Positions 43,919 to 53,385 of a stretch of DNA of 64,000 nucleotides are shown piece by piece. The notes under the pieces were generated by a model. It was not told the DNA's origin. It ran no database searches and worked only from the letters and a program-made list of their open reading frames with translations. This DNA is from Acidobacteriota bacterium (lineage in GTDB: Bacteria > Acidobacteriota > Terriglobia > Bryobacterales > Bryobacteraceae): positions 62,001 through 126,000 of the forward strand of contig JANXSF010000020.1 in assembly GCA_025352795.1 (NCBI GenBank), given 5' to 3'. The position numbers and the translations under genes are program-made. Within the stretch, counting starts at the first letter, position 1, and every line of letters starts with the position of its first letter.

Positions 43919-45640
43919 TCAGAGTGTTGGAGATCTGTCCAGAGGGAGCAGAATCTTGCGCACCAACTTCAACGGCAGTGGTCCAATCTTGATGAATTCA
44001 TCATGAAAACTGAGCAAAGAGTATTCTGGACCCTTCGTCCTTTGGTAATCCTGGCGCAGCTTATAAATCTGCAGCTTTCCCAATGTGTAGTAAAGATATG
44101 TTGGGTTATATGCACCTCGCCGGGCTTCTTCATAGGCATTGGCTTTTTCCTGAAAACCTTTCTCCACAAAAAGCTTAGCGGCCTGCTCCACTGTCATGCC
44201 TTCCGTATGCATTTTGATACCGGCAACGTATCGGCAATCGCGAAGTAGGGCTTCTGACAATTGGGCCAGTTTCCGTTTGGGGTCACTTCCAGAAAATCCG
44301 TCTTCAATCATCATTTGCTCGCTGTAATGCGCCCAACCTTCGGAGTTGCTGGAGGCAGAAAGCAGCTTTCTGGTCTTACCGGGGAACTGTTTTGAGTACA
44401 AAAACTGAGTGAAATGACCAGGAAAGGCCTCGTGGATGGTAATTAAGTCCATTACAGGACGGTTATAGAGGCGCAAATGCTCCTCGACGTGCTTGCTATC
44501 CCACTCTTTTTCCGGTGGAGTGACGTAATAGAAGGATTCCTCAGCTCGATTTTCGAAGGCACCGGGGGAATCCATCGAAGCAAAACTGCCGTTGCGGGCG
44601 TAAGGAGGTGTTTCCTGCACCAGGGGCATGTTTTCATTGGGCAGCGTGATGATTTTGTGATCGACAAGAAATTTACGTATCCCGGCTAGGGTTTGCCGGG
44701 TGGCTGGAATTAGCCGTTCGGCTGATGGATGATCATCCGATAAGGATGCCATCACCGCCGCTGGTGTCTTTAGATTGTTCACTTTATGAGCTATTTCAAC
44801 AAAATCGCGATAATCCTTGTCCAGATTCTCCTGCCCGATGACTAGTAGCTTGGCCAGCGGGATATCGACCATTTCCTCATATAAAAGCTTTTTGGAAAAG
44901 GCTTCCGCACCAATGGCATAGCTTCCTTTGGACAAGGGTTTCAAGTCTGTTTTCAACCAGTTAGCAGTATTCTTGATTTCAGAAACCACCTTGGCATTGG
45001 CTGTGTTAAAGCTGGCCAGCGCCGTCTGATCCCCTTCCGCTGCGCTTACGGCCCAGGCGGCTACTTCTTTTTCAAAGAATCCTGCCGAACCTTGCGCCAT
45101 GCGAATCGCCAGATCAGTGAACTCTTTGGGAGGATTGGAAATATTTTCCCGCAAGGAAACAAACGTGGCCGGAATTAAAGCGAGTCGGGTTGTGACGGCG
45201 TTCAATCGATCTTTAGCTGGTGCGAAATTCCGTTTCATCAACCCATCCACCGCGGAGCCCGCCAAACTGACGTAACCCATGGGATTCTTTTTCCAGGTTT
45301 GAAGAGTTTCTAATTCGTAGAGTTCAGCGGAAATCTGCGACGCCAGGAACTCCGCATCAATTGCTTCATCCCCTTTCAGCACACTGAATCCAGCCAATTG
45401 CTTTTCGAACTCTTTCAGTCTGGTGATTCGTTTGGATACCGAAGCAGCAGAAAGATCGTCCAATTTATTGTCGTAGGCATGATAGCCAGAGGCAGTGGCA
45501 AAGGTAGGGCTGTATTCGAAGGACGCCTTGAAGTAATTATCCACAAAATCAGAGAATCCCGATTCCGGGGTGACCGCAGGCTGATTGTAAGAGGAACAAC
45601 TGGTGAGAGCCAGTAGAAGTACGACAAAAGCGATACGCAT
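43919..45640 (-). CDS. DUF885 family lipoprotein, putative metallopeptidase
   Basis: A 573-residue protein with a lipoprotein signal (MRIAFVVLLLALTSCSS, lipobox LTSC), so it should be anchored to a membrane. DUF885 landmarks: EYSPTFATASGYHAYDNKL near the N-terminus, and the Zn motif IHEAFPGHFTQFLY, then GWAHYSEQMMIEDG. The HExxxGH arrangement suggests a Zn peptidase, probably a carboxypeptidase acting on short peptides. An SD (AAGGA) precedes the ATG. Possible partner of the peptide ABC system, by function only. Confidence 0.9.
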   Translation of the reverse strand: MRIAFVVLLLALTSCSSYNQPAVTPESGFSDFVDNYFKASFEYSPTFATASGYHAYDNKLDDLSAASVSKRITRLKEFEKQLAGFSVLKGDEAIDAEFLASQISAELYELETLQTWKKNPMGYVSLAGSAVDGLMKRNFAPAKDRLNAVTTRLALIPATFVSLRENISNPPKEFTDLAIRMAQGSAGFFEKEVAAWAVSAAEGDQTALASFNTANAKVVSEIKNTANWLKTDLKPLSKGSYAIGAEAFSKKLLYEEMVDIPLAKLLVIGQENLDKDYRDFVEIAHKVNNLKTPAAVMASLSDDHPSAERLIPATRQTLAGIRKFLVDHKIITLPNENMPLVQETPPYARNGSFASMDSPGAFENRAEESFYYVTPPEKEWDSKHVEEHLRLYNRPVMDLITIHEAFPGHFTQFLYSKQFPGKTRKLLSASSNSEGWAHYSEQMMIEDGFSGSDPKRKLAQLSEALLRDCRYVAGIKMHTEGMTVEQAAKLFVEKGFQEKANAYEEARRGAYNPTYLYYTLGKLQIYKLRQDYQRTKGPEYSLLSFHDEFIKIGPLPLKLVRKILLPLDRSPTL

Positions 45641-45683
45641 TCCTTGAGACTAACATGGGGGAGTTCGATTAAACTATAAGAAG

Positions 45684-45760
45684 GGGCGCGTAGCTCAGCT
45701 GGATAGAGCACCGGCCTTCTAAGCCGGTGGTCGCAGGTTCGAGTCCTGCCGCGCCTACCA
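45684..45760 (+). tRNA. tRNA-Arg (anticodon TCT)
   Basis: Complete cloverleaf: acceptor GGGCGCG (45684-45690) with CGCGCCT (45750-45756, one G-U pair), D stem GCTC/GAGC, anticodon stem CCGGC/GCCGG (45711-45715, 45723-45727) with loop CTTCTAA giving TCT, T stem GCAGG/CCTGC. Discriminator A and an encoded CCA (45758-45760) follow. It decodes AGA and AGG. Confidence 0.97.
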
Positions 45761-45856
45761 ACTTCACCCATACATCATCACCCTCCTTGAGAAACCTGAA
45801 TTTGTTGTCACAACAGATAAAACACACTTTCAGCCTGGAGGATAATCAAACAACAA

Positions 45857-46498
45857 ATGGACGAAACTTTAATCGCTTTGCGGCGTGACTACACAGCCGC
45901 CACCTTGGATATAACCGACGTCTTGCCAGACCCCATCGCCCAATTCGGACTTTGGATCAAGCAAGCCATGGCGTCCCAGGTTTTGGATGTGGAAGCGATG
46001 ACCCTGGCCACCGCCTCAGCGGAGGGCACACCCTCTGCACGGATTGTCTTATTGCGAGGGTATGACCAGCGGGGCTTCACCTTTTACACGAACTATGAAA
46101 GTCAAAAAGGGTCCGATCTGGCTGCAAATGCTGCTTGTGCCGTTGTCTTCCATTGGCGTGAAATTGAACGGCAGGTGAGGATTCAAGGGGTTGCCCAAAA
46201 GGTAACAGCAGAAGAATCTGAAGCTTATTTCGCTACCCGCCCCAGAGGAAGTCAGCTTGGGGCCTGGGTATCGCGCCAGAGTGCTGTTCTTAAGAATCGT
46301 GAAGAGTTAGAAAAAGAATGGAACAAGCTCGAAAGCAAGTACGGAGGAACTGCGATTGAGCGACCCCCATTTTGGGGTGGATATCGAGTTGTTCCAAATT
46401 GCATTGAATTCTGGCAGGGCCGACGCAGCCGGTTGCACGACCGATTGCAATATAGCCTTACCGACGCAGGCTGGAAGTTGGACCGGCTGGCACCCTGA
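45857..46498 (+). CDS. pdxH: pyridoxamine 5'-phosphate oxidase
   Basis: A 213-residue FMN enzyme that makes pyridoxal 5'-phosphate. RIVLLRGYDQRGFTFYTNYE, FHWREIERQVRIQG, RPRGSQLGAWVSRQS and the C-terminal GGYRVVPNCIEFWQGRRSRL are all canonical, including the PLP-binding arginines. A GGAGG lies 15 bases before the ATG, a rather long spacing. It comes after tRNA-Arg and converges with etfA, one base apart. Confidence 0.96.
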   Translation: MDETLIALRRDYTAATLDITDVLPDPIAQFGLWIKQAMASQVLDVEAMTLATASAEGTPSARIVLLRGYDQRGFTFYTNYESQKGSDLAANAACAVVFHWREIERQVRIQGVAQKVTAEESEAYFATRPRGSQLGAWVSRQSAVLKNREELEKEWNKLESKYGGTAIERPPFWGGYRVVPNCIEFWQGRRSRLHDRLQYSLTDAGWKLDRLAP

Positions 46499-46499
46499 A

Positions 46500-47456
46500 C
46501 TACTGTGCTTTGGCTTTCTTCACTTCTTCAATCAGGGCTGGAACCACTTCAAAAAGATCGCCCACAATTCCGTAGTCAGCTACTTCAAAAATAGGGGCGT
46601 TGGCATCCTTGTTGATGGCCACAATGCACTTGGCACCTTTCATGCCCACCAAATGTTGAATGGCCCCGCTGATGCCTACAGCCATGTAGACTTTCGGAGC
46701 AACCGTTTGTCCGGAACTTCCCACCTGACGTTCCATGGGAAGCCAGCCGTTGTCAATGATTGGGCGGGATGCTGCAAGTTCCGCCCCAAGCACTTTGGCC
46801 AGTTCTTCGACAATGGGAATATTCTCTTTTTCCTTAATGCCCCGGCCCACGCTTACAATAAATTCCGCCGCTGTCAAATCCACAGCTCTCGAAGCTTCAC
46901 GATAAGGCGGCTCCGGTTTCTGCCGCAAAACAACGCCATCGTAAGATGCTGTGAAGACTTCCATCAAAGCCGAACCTGCCTGTAGCGCATCTGCCCGATA
47001 GGCTCCGGCCTGCAGCGAAAGGAACTGAGGTCCATGGCCCGTGATTTGAAGATCCATGTTGAGCTTGCCTTGAAATAGCTGGCGAACCAACACCAATCCA
47101 GCAGATTCAGCACGACATTTCACAACATCGCTTACCAACACCCTTCCAAAGCGTGTGGCCAGCTTGGGAGCAAAATCGCGAACCTGATAGGTATGAGGAA
47201 ACAACACTATTTTCGGATTTACGTGGCGTACCAGTTGTTCTAGCGCAGCACTATATCCATCAGCAGTGTACTCAATCGCAGGAATTGTATAAACCCGGTC
47301 CAGCTTCTTTTCTGCCGCCTCTTTCGCTTCGCCGATCACTGCTGCGGCAACCGGTAAACCCATGGCGGAACCCAGTTCCTGACCGGCAGCCAGCGTTTCC
47401 CAACTCATCCGATGCCAATTGCCATTCGCCTGTTCGAGGACCACCAGAATGCTCAT
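46500..47456 (-). CDS. etfA: electron transfer flavoprotein alpha subunit
   Basis: A 318-residue EtfA. The C-terminal FAD domain is clear: FIVSVGRGIKEKENIPIVEE, the GAELAASRPIIDNGWLP block, then RQVGSSGQTVAPKVYMAVGI and SGAIQHLVGMK. With EtfB it accepts electrons from acyl-CoA dehydrogenases and passes them to the quinone pool. ATGA overlap with etfB. Confidence 0.95.
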   Translation of the reverse strand: MSILVVLEQANGNWHRMSWETLAAGQELGSAMGLPVAAAVIGEAKEAAEKKLDRVYTIPAIEYTADGYSAALEQLVRHVNPKIVLFPHTYQVRDFAPKLATRFGRVLVSDVVKCRAESAGLVLVRQLFQGKLNMDLQITGHGPQFLSLQAGAYRADALQAGSALMEVFTASYDGVVLRQKPEPPYREASRAVDLTAAEFIVSVGRGIKEKENIPIVEELAKVLGAELAASRPIIDNGWLPMERQVGSSGQTVAPKVYMAVGISGAIQHLVGMKGAKCIVAINKDANAPIFEVADYGIVGDLFEVVPALIEEVKKAKAQ

Positions 47457-48223
47457 ATTACCCGCACCTCGAATTTTAGTTTTTCAACCAACTTGGCTGC
47501 TGATTCCTTTGCCGAACCTTCGAAGATCATCGCTTGTTTGGTGCGACTGGGAACGTATACTTTCAACCGTTGTACTTGGGGTTCAGATGTCACTCCAAGG
47601 CTAGCCGCAGCCAGTACCTTAATCTCTTTACTCTTCGCTTTCTTGATTCCCATCAACGTGGCGTAGCGCAATTTATTAATGCCGCTTTGAATGGTTAAGG
47701 CTGCGGGCAAGGGCATGGTGACATGCTGAAACCAGCCATCTTCCAGCTCCCTTTTGACGCGAATGCTGTTGTCTGTTTTTTCCACGGCCATGATTAGGGT
47801 GCCATGCGGGAGCCCCATCAATTCCGCCATAATCACACCGGTTTGGCCAGATCCTAAATCGTCCGATTGCAGGCCCGTGAGGATTAAATCAGGCTTTTCA
47901 GAGTCGGCGGCAGCGACCAACAATTTTGCCAGTGCCAAAGTGTCCAAAGAATCGAAGTTGTCCCCTTCAATGTGGATCGCTCTATCGGCACCTTTAGCCA
48001 GTGCTTCTCTGATGGTTTGGGCAGCCCGTGACGGTCCGGCGCACAGTGCTACCACTTCGCCACCATGCTTCTCTTTCAGCTGTAAAGCTTCTTCCAGAGC
48101 GTAGGCATCGGGCTCATTGATCTCAAAAGTTAAATCAGATTCGTCTACCCATTGGGCAGCGGCGTTGACTCGAATTGCGGAGTCACGCGAAGGTACTTGT
48201 TTTATGGCAACCAGAATTTTCAT
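47453..48223 (-). CDS. etfB: electron transfer flavoprotein beta subunit
   Basis: A 256-residue EtfB: MKILVAIKQVPSRDSAIRV, EINEPDAYALEEALQLKEK and the AMP-site region LILTGLQSDDLGSGQTGVIM. It follows fabF by only three bases, so fatty acid synthesis and acyl-CoA oxidation electron transfer genes share one operon here. Confidence 0.95.
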   Translation of the reverse strand: MKILVAIKQVPSRDSAIRVNAAAQWVDESDLTFEINEPDAYALEEALQLKEKHGGEVVALCAGPSRAAQTIREALAKGADRAIHIEGDNFDSLDTLALAKLLVAAADSEKPDLILTGLQSDDLGSGQTGVIMAELMGLPHGTLIMAVEKTDNSIRVKRELEDGWFQHVTMPLPAALTIQSGINKLRYATLMGIKKAKSKEIKVLAAASLGVTSEPQVQRLKVYVPSRTKQAMIFEGSAKESAAKLVEKLKFEVRVI

Positions 48224-48226
48224 GAA

Positions 48227-49468
48227 CTATTCCGTGTAGCGCTTAAAGATTAGACTCCCGTTGGTTCCGCCGAATCCGAAGGAGTTGGAAAGAGCGTAGT
48301 CGATCTTCATAGGTCGTGCGACGTTTGGCACATAATCCAGATCACAGCCTGCAGCAGGGTTTTCCAGATTAATCGTCGGTGGAGCAATTTGATCGCGAAT
48401 GGCCAATACAGTAATGCCGGCTTCCAGTCCGCCCGCTCCGCCCAGCAGATGGCCGGTCATGGATTTTGTGGAGCTGATGGCCACCGTCTTGGCATGATCT
48501 CCAAAACATCGCTTAATGGCGATGGTCTCAATGCGATCGCCAACCTCAGTGCTGGTGCCATGGGCATTAATGTAATCGATGGCCGAGGGTTCAATTTGAG
48601 CGTCCTTCATGGCGGCACGCATGACTCGATATGCGCCATCGCCATCTTCTGCCGGGGACGTAATGTGAAACGCATCGGCACCCATGCCGTAGCCCACAAT
48701 TTCTGCCAGGATTTTAGCACCACGCTTTTTAGCGAACTCCAGTTCCTCTAGCAGCAGCACTCCAGCCCCTTCCCCAATCACAAACCCATCGCGATCCCGA
48801 TCCCAGGGTCTGGATGCGCGCTGCGGTTGGTCATTTCGGGTGGACAGAGCGCGCATGGCAGCAAAGCCGCCAACGCCTAGCGGAGTAATGGTAGCTTCTG
48901 CGCCGCCACAAATCATGGCATCGGCAGCACCGCGTTCAATTAATTTGTAGGAATCACCCACCGCATGGGCTCCGGTGGTGCAAGCGGTTGCGGTGGCTGA
49001 ATTCGGACCCTTGGCCCCGGTTCGGATGGAAACGTAACCGGATGCAAGATTGATAATACTGGCAGGAATAAAGAAAGGGGAAATTTTGCTAGGCCCCCCT
49101 TCCAAAAGTTTTTGGTGCTCGCGTTCAATCACCTCAAACCCGCCGATTCCTGAGCCAATGTAAATACCCACCTGCTCAGCAATTTCAGGAGTGACCTTGA
49201 AGTTTGCCATGTTCATTGCGAAATCAGATGCGGCAATGGCGAAGTGCATAAATCGCGCCATCTTCTTGATATCTTTTTTCTCAATGTAATCGGCTGGGTT
49301 GAACCCTTTCACTTCACCGGCAATTTTGCAAGTAAATTGAGTGGTATCAAAAGTGGTGATCAACCCAATGCCAGACTGGCTGGATTTCAACCCATCCCAC
49401 GTCTGTTCGGTCCCGGCACCAAGAGCTGATACCAGACCAACACCTGTAACCACAACTCTACGCTGCAT
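48227..49468 (-). CDS. fabF: 3-oxoacyl-ACP synthase II
   Basis: A 413-residue FabF. The Cys-His-His triad is visible: Cys in TATACTTGAHAVGDS, His in INAHGTSTEVGD and His in KSMTGHLLGGAGGLEA. The C-terminus FGFGGTNGSLIFKRY has Gly-Ser where most have Ala-Ala or Ala-Ser. It elongates acyl-ACP chains using malonyl-ACP. It starts 36 bases after acpP. Confidence 0.96.
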   Translation of the reverse strand: MQRRVVVTGVGLVSALGAGTEQTWDGLKSSQSGIGLITTFDTTQFTCKIAGEVKGFNPADYIEKKDIKKMARFMHFAIAASDFAMNMANFKVTPEIAEQVGIYIGSGIGGFEVIEREHQKLLEGGPSKISPFFIPASIINLASGYVSIRTGAKGPNSATATACTTGAHAVGDSYKLIERGAADAMICGGAEATITPLGVGGFAAMRALSTRNDQPQRASRPWDRDRDGFVIGEGAGVLLLEELEFAKKRGAKILAEIVGYGMGADAFHITSPAEDGDGAYRVMRAAMKDAQIEPSAIDYINAHGTSTEVGDRIETIAIKRCFGDHAKTVAISSTKSMTGHLLGGAGGLEAGITVLAIRDQIAPPTINLENPAAGCDLDYVPNVARPMKIDYALSNSFGFGGTNGSLIFKRYTE

Positions 49469-49504
49469 ACAATTTTCGATTCATCCAATGGCACCTAGGT
49501 ACCA

Positions 49505-49747
49505 CTATTTCTTGCTCTTGCCTTGAATATAGGTAACGGCGTCTTTTACAGTGGCGATCTTTTCGGCATCTTCGTCGGGGATGTCAATCTCAAAACCTTC
49601 TTCAAAGGCCATCACCAGTTCGACGATGTCCAACGAATCGGCACCAAGGTCGTCAACAAATGACGCGCTGTCATCCACTTGCGCTTCATCAACACCAAGC
49701 TGCTCAACAATAATCTGCTTAACTTTTGCTTCTATGGAAGTAGACAT
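49505..49747 (-). CDS. acpP: acyl carrier protein
   Basis: An 80-residue acidic ACP with the phosphopantetheine Ser in [18 protein letters not shown], followed by [18 protein letters not shown]. It carries acyl chains during fatty acid synthesis. First gene of the acpP-fabF-etfB-etfA run. SD GGAG lies seven bases before the ATG, and a good promoter sits upstream. Confidence 0.97.
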   Translation of the reverse strand: MSTSIEAKVKQIIVEQLGVDEAQVDDSASFVDDLGADSLDIVELVMAFEEGFEIDIPDEDAEKIATVKDAVTYIQGKSKK

Positions 49748-49780
49748 GAATTCTCCGTGCGTAATCTCTTAAAGGCTTTG

Positions 49781-49809
49781 ATTCTAGCGACTTCGTCAGG
49801 GTTTCGCAA
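49781..49809 (-). promoter_or_regulatory. sigma-70-like promoter of acpP
   Basis: On the minus strand TTGCGA (49809-49804), exactly 17 bases, and TAGAAT (49786-49781). The start site would fall at about 49774, giving a leader of roughly 27 bases with the GGAG SD of acpP. This is the best promoter match in the window. Confidence 0.65.
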
Positions 49810-49978
49810 CCATTGGTGCGCGCTCCGCAATGGCAGGCGCTTGATGGAAACCGGACACGAGTAAGGACATTCGATTTCATTGTACTCTTTTCCGGGGCGT
49901 TTGCCGCAATCGCAAGGCACCGATTTTCATAGTCACACGGCAAGCAGCCCGTCCGAAGTAAGATAAATTAAGATTGAC

Positions 49979-50212
49979 ATGCTGAAACTCGGATCGATTC
50001 GCTGGAAAGGGAAATGCACCAAACATCCTCGTTATGATCCGTCAGAGCAAGGGGAAAGCGGCTTGGTGGGTGGTTGCACGCGTTGTTTGCAACTGCTGGA
50101 AATACATCTAAGCCATAGGAAAACCATCTCTCTACTCAGAGCCTTTGGCCCAGGACGGGAAGTAAAGCCCAAAGCCGAGGTTTTGGAAGATCGTCAAATT
50201 GCGCTTTTTTGA
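49979..50212 (+). CDS. small conserved-looking protein with paired Cys/His motifs
   Basis: A 77-residue protein that I cannot name. It has CTKHPRYDPSEQG and, 17 residues on, GGCTRCLQLLEIH, together a Cys-x2-His / Cys-x2-Cys pattern that could bind zinc. The rest is basic and partly helical (ISLLRAFGPGRE). Upstream AT-rich sequence includes TAAGAT hexamers but no SD. It lies 28 bases before the cytochrome oxidase subunit gene on the same strand. Confidence 0.6.
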   Translation: MLKLGSIRWKGKCTKHPRYDPSEQGESGLVGGCTRCLQLLEIHLSHRKTISLLRAFGPGREVKPKAEVLEDRQIALF

Positions 50213-50240
50213 TTTATCGCTTTTTTATTCATAGATCAGC

Positions 50241-50852
50241 ATGACCAAACAGGAAGAACCCGAAGTATTCGCCGCCGTGCCGAAACATTATTGGTGGCCC
50301 AGTGTCCCCCAAATGGGCATGATTGGCTGGATTCTTAGCCTGATTGTTTTCTTTGCGGCCCTTATTCTGGCCTTTGGAGTTACGCTGCAAGGCGCTGATA
50401 TTGAGGATCGGATTCTCGTCCCAGTGGCTTTATGGGTAAGTACGGTGCTGTTGACAGGCAGTGCCATTTCCATGGCGGTGGGCCGCTACCAGTTGCGACG
50501 CGCCAGAGTGCAAAGGTACCGCCAATTGATTGCACTTACGGCAATCTTAGGATCGGCATTTTTGATCAGCCAGTTGCTGGGAGCAAAAGCGCTTTTCGAT
50601 CAAGGTGTTTACACTGAAGCCAACCCCAGAGGATCGGCATTCTATACGTTCACCGGCCTTCACGGACTGCATTTGATCGGCGGAATTGGAACTCTTATTT
50701 ATCTGCTCAGAGGCATTCAAGGCCTAAAGGGTGAAGAGGAACAGCCGTTGCGCAAAGCACGCATGCGCGCCCAAATTTCAGCATGGTATTGGAATTTTGT
50801 GTTTGTTAGCTGGTTGGTGCTATTCGCCTTTCTATGGAGATGGTCCGGTTGA
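50241..50852 (+). CDS. heme-copper oxidase subunit III family protein, orphan
   Basis: A 203-residue membrane protein with five helices, typical of CoxC/CyoC: IGWILSLIVFFAALILAFGV, LVPVALWVSTVLLTGSAIS, the LLGAKALFDQGVY segment and FTGLHGLHLIGGIGTLIYLL with the family HxxH, then WYWNFVFVSWLVLFAFLW. It would be part of a terminal oxidase, but subunits I and II are not in the window. No SD is obvious. The assignment as subunit III is firm; the partner oxidase is unknown. Confidence 0.88.
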   Translation: MTKQEEPEVFAAVPKHYWWPSVPQMGMIGWILSLIVFFAALILAFGVTLQGADIEDRILVPVALWVSTVLLTGSAISMAVGRYQLRRARVQRYRQLIALTAILGSAFLISQLLGAKALFDQGVYTEANPRGSAFYTFTGLHGLHLIGGIGTLIYLLRGIQGLKGEEEQPLRKARMRAQISAWYWNFVFVSWLVLFAFLWRWSG

Positions 50853-50861
50853 CCGGGTACC

Positions 50862-50937
50862 AAGTAAAAGCCTAAGAATAAAAGCCATAAGAGTCAAGGA
50901 TAAATTCGGTTACTTTTACTGCAACCTTAAGGCTTTT
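50862..50937 (+). repeat. overlapping inverted repeats after the oxidase subunit gene
   Basis: Two perfect inverted repeats share a left arm: AGTAAAAG (50862-50869) with CTTTTACT (50913-50920), and AAAAGCC (50865-50871) with GGCTTTT (50931-50937). A second AAAAGCC copy lies at 50880-50886. The stems exclude each other, like a terminator/antiterminator pair, but the loops are long (43 and 59 bases) and GC is low. Confidence 0.35.
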
Positions 50938-50979
50938 GCTGGGGTGTCCTGGCCTGGGAAGTGATCCAGACTGAATGTT

Positions 50980-51867
50980 ATGGACTCCCCTTCCGTCCGC
51001 TTAGGCCAACCGGTCACCACAAAAACCATTGCGGGCCTGTTCTTTCTGGCATCTTTGATTACCGCTGCAAGTTCGTTGAGCATTCCCTGGATCACAATGA
51101 GAGTGGTGCTGTGTCTTTATTCAGCCTGCTTTGTGTTCTTTGCCTTTCGACGATTCCAATTAACATTTTGTTCCGTGGATCTGAGCGCCACCGAGTTGCG
51201 CGTGGATTACCCGTGGAAGGGCGGCAAATCCAAAATCAGTTGCCAGGCTATTAAACACGCCCACTTCAGCCGCTTCCCCTTTGATTTAGTGATCACTACA
51301 GACCAGGGCGATGTGCGAATTCCCCGCACCCTGAATGGTTTTCAAAAGATCTGTGATCAGGTTTTCAGTTCACTGCGCGGCGGCCAGGATAGTATCTGGC
51401 CAGTTACGGTGAAGGTGCAAAAAGCTTTGGTGCTTTGCGGGATTCTTTGCACTTTAATTACCACCGGCATTTCATTCCAAATGCTGAAGGGCGGACTCAC
51501 CTGGGTAGGCGTGCCGCTGATTGGACTGAGCATAGCCTGCACCGCCGTGTTTCTGGACGAACTCATTTTGCGACGATACTATTTCCATCCGGAAGGCCTT
51601 CGAGTGAAGGGTTTTTTCACCAATAAGTGGTACCCAAAAGAAACATTGCGGGTTGCCGATGTGACCAATGGAACATTCTGGAGCCGAGTCAGGCTGGAAT
51701 TCGATGGCAACGCAGTGGAAATTGAAGATCGTCGAGTAGACACTCCCATCACCATGATCGCCAGTCTTGTGGAACAGGAATGGAAGTGCAAGGTGCAGGG
51801 CGCAAAGAGCAAATACAATTTTCCAAAGTTTTTCTACGCCAATCCCGACCCTGCGGCGAAGAGTTAA
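50980..51867 (+). CDS. membrane protein of unknown function, 295 residues
   Basis: I do not recognise a named family. Two pairs of membrane helices (AGLFFLASLITAASSLSIPW with VVLCLYSACFVFFAF; and ALVLCGILCTLITTGISF with GVPLIGLSIACTAVFL) each precede a soluble beta-rich part of about 70 residues (SATELRVDYPWKGGKSKISC; HPEGLRVKGFFTNKWYPKE). The two halves look alike in layout, as in bacterial PH-like duplicated proteins, suggesting an internal duplication. Start uncertain: no SD. Converges with the cupin gene. Confidence 0.68.
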   Translation: MDSPSVRLGQPVTTKTIAGLFFLASLITAASSLSIPWITMRVVLCLYSACFVFFAFRRFQLTFCSVDLSATELRVDYPWKGGKSKISCQAIKHAHFSRFPFDLVITTDQGDVRIPRTLNGFQKICDQVFSSLRGGQDSIWPVTVKVQKALVLCGILCTLITTGISFQMLKGGLTWVGVPLIGLSIACTAVFLDELILRRYYFHPEGLRVKGFFTNKWYPKETLRVADVTNGTFWSRVRLEFDGNAVEIEDRRVDTPITMIASLVEQEWKCKVQGAKSKYNFPKFFYANPDPAAKS

Positions 51868-51875
51868 TTAATACG

Positions 51876-52274
51876 TCATGCGCCTTGGTATTGTTCGTCA
51901 CTGACCTTTTCCATCCAGTCGGCAGACTTGCCATCCAGTTGTTCAACAATGGAGATGTGCGTCATGCCCGTGGTGGGCCCAGCCCCATGCCAGTGCTTCT
52001 CTCCGGGAGAAAACCAGATCACATCTCCTGTCCGAATTTCTTCCATCGGACCACCCAATCGTTGAGCTCGGCCACAACCCGCTGTGACGAACAACGTCTG
52101 CCCTAGCGGGTGTGTATGCCAAGCTGTTCGGGCACCTGGTTCGAAAGTGACGCTGACCCCTAAAACGCGCGCCGGGGCAGGCGCATTGAATAGAGGATCT
52201 ATCCGCACAGCGCCGGTGAAATAATCCAACGGTCCTTTGCCCGATAGCTGTGAACCGCTTCGCTTAATTTCCAT
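51876..52274 (-). CDS. cupin domain protein
   Basis: A 132-residue small cupin. Motif 1 is [19 protein letters not shown] with two metal His, motif 2 is [17 protein letters not shown]. Relatives are carboxymuconolactone-type or quercetinase-like proteins often annotated only as cupin. It follows the aldo/keto reductase by 32 bases on the same strand, a pairing often seen in bacterial genomes. Substrate unknown. Confidence 0.88.
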   Translation of the reverse strand: MEIKRSGSQLSGKGPLDYFTGAVRIDPLFNAPAPARVLGVSVTFEPGARTAWHTHPLGQTLFVTAGCGRAQRLGGPMEEIRTGDVIWFSPGEKHWHGAGPTTGMTHISIVEQLDGKSADWMEKVSDEQYQGA

Positions 52275-52306
52275 TGTCTTAAACCTCTAAATTTTACATT
52301 CAAACG

Positions 52307-53293
<987 letters not shown>

Positions 53294-53385
53294 TTATCCT
53301 GTGGAGGTCTTTCTCTAGGATAGGATAGACCACGCCGAAGGCGGTATGCCAATCCGATTGATTGCCCCAATTTTCAATGAATAAA

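Noticed and set aside
45644-45680. Promoter for tRNA-Arg (TTGAGA ... TATAAG)
   Set aside because: The spacer would be 25 bases and the start site would fall inside the mature tRNA.
45415-45771. 118-codon minus-strand frame across tRNA-Arg
   Set aside because: Its N-terminal part (GRTRTCDHRLRRPVLYP) is the well-known false translation of the tRNA antisense strand, and the rest overlaps the DUF885 gene.
46356-46985. 209-codon plus-strand frame over etfA
   Set aside because: Antisense shadow; etfA is unmistakable on the minus strand.
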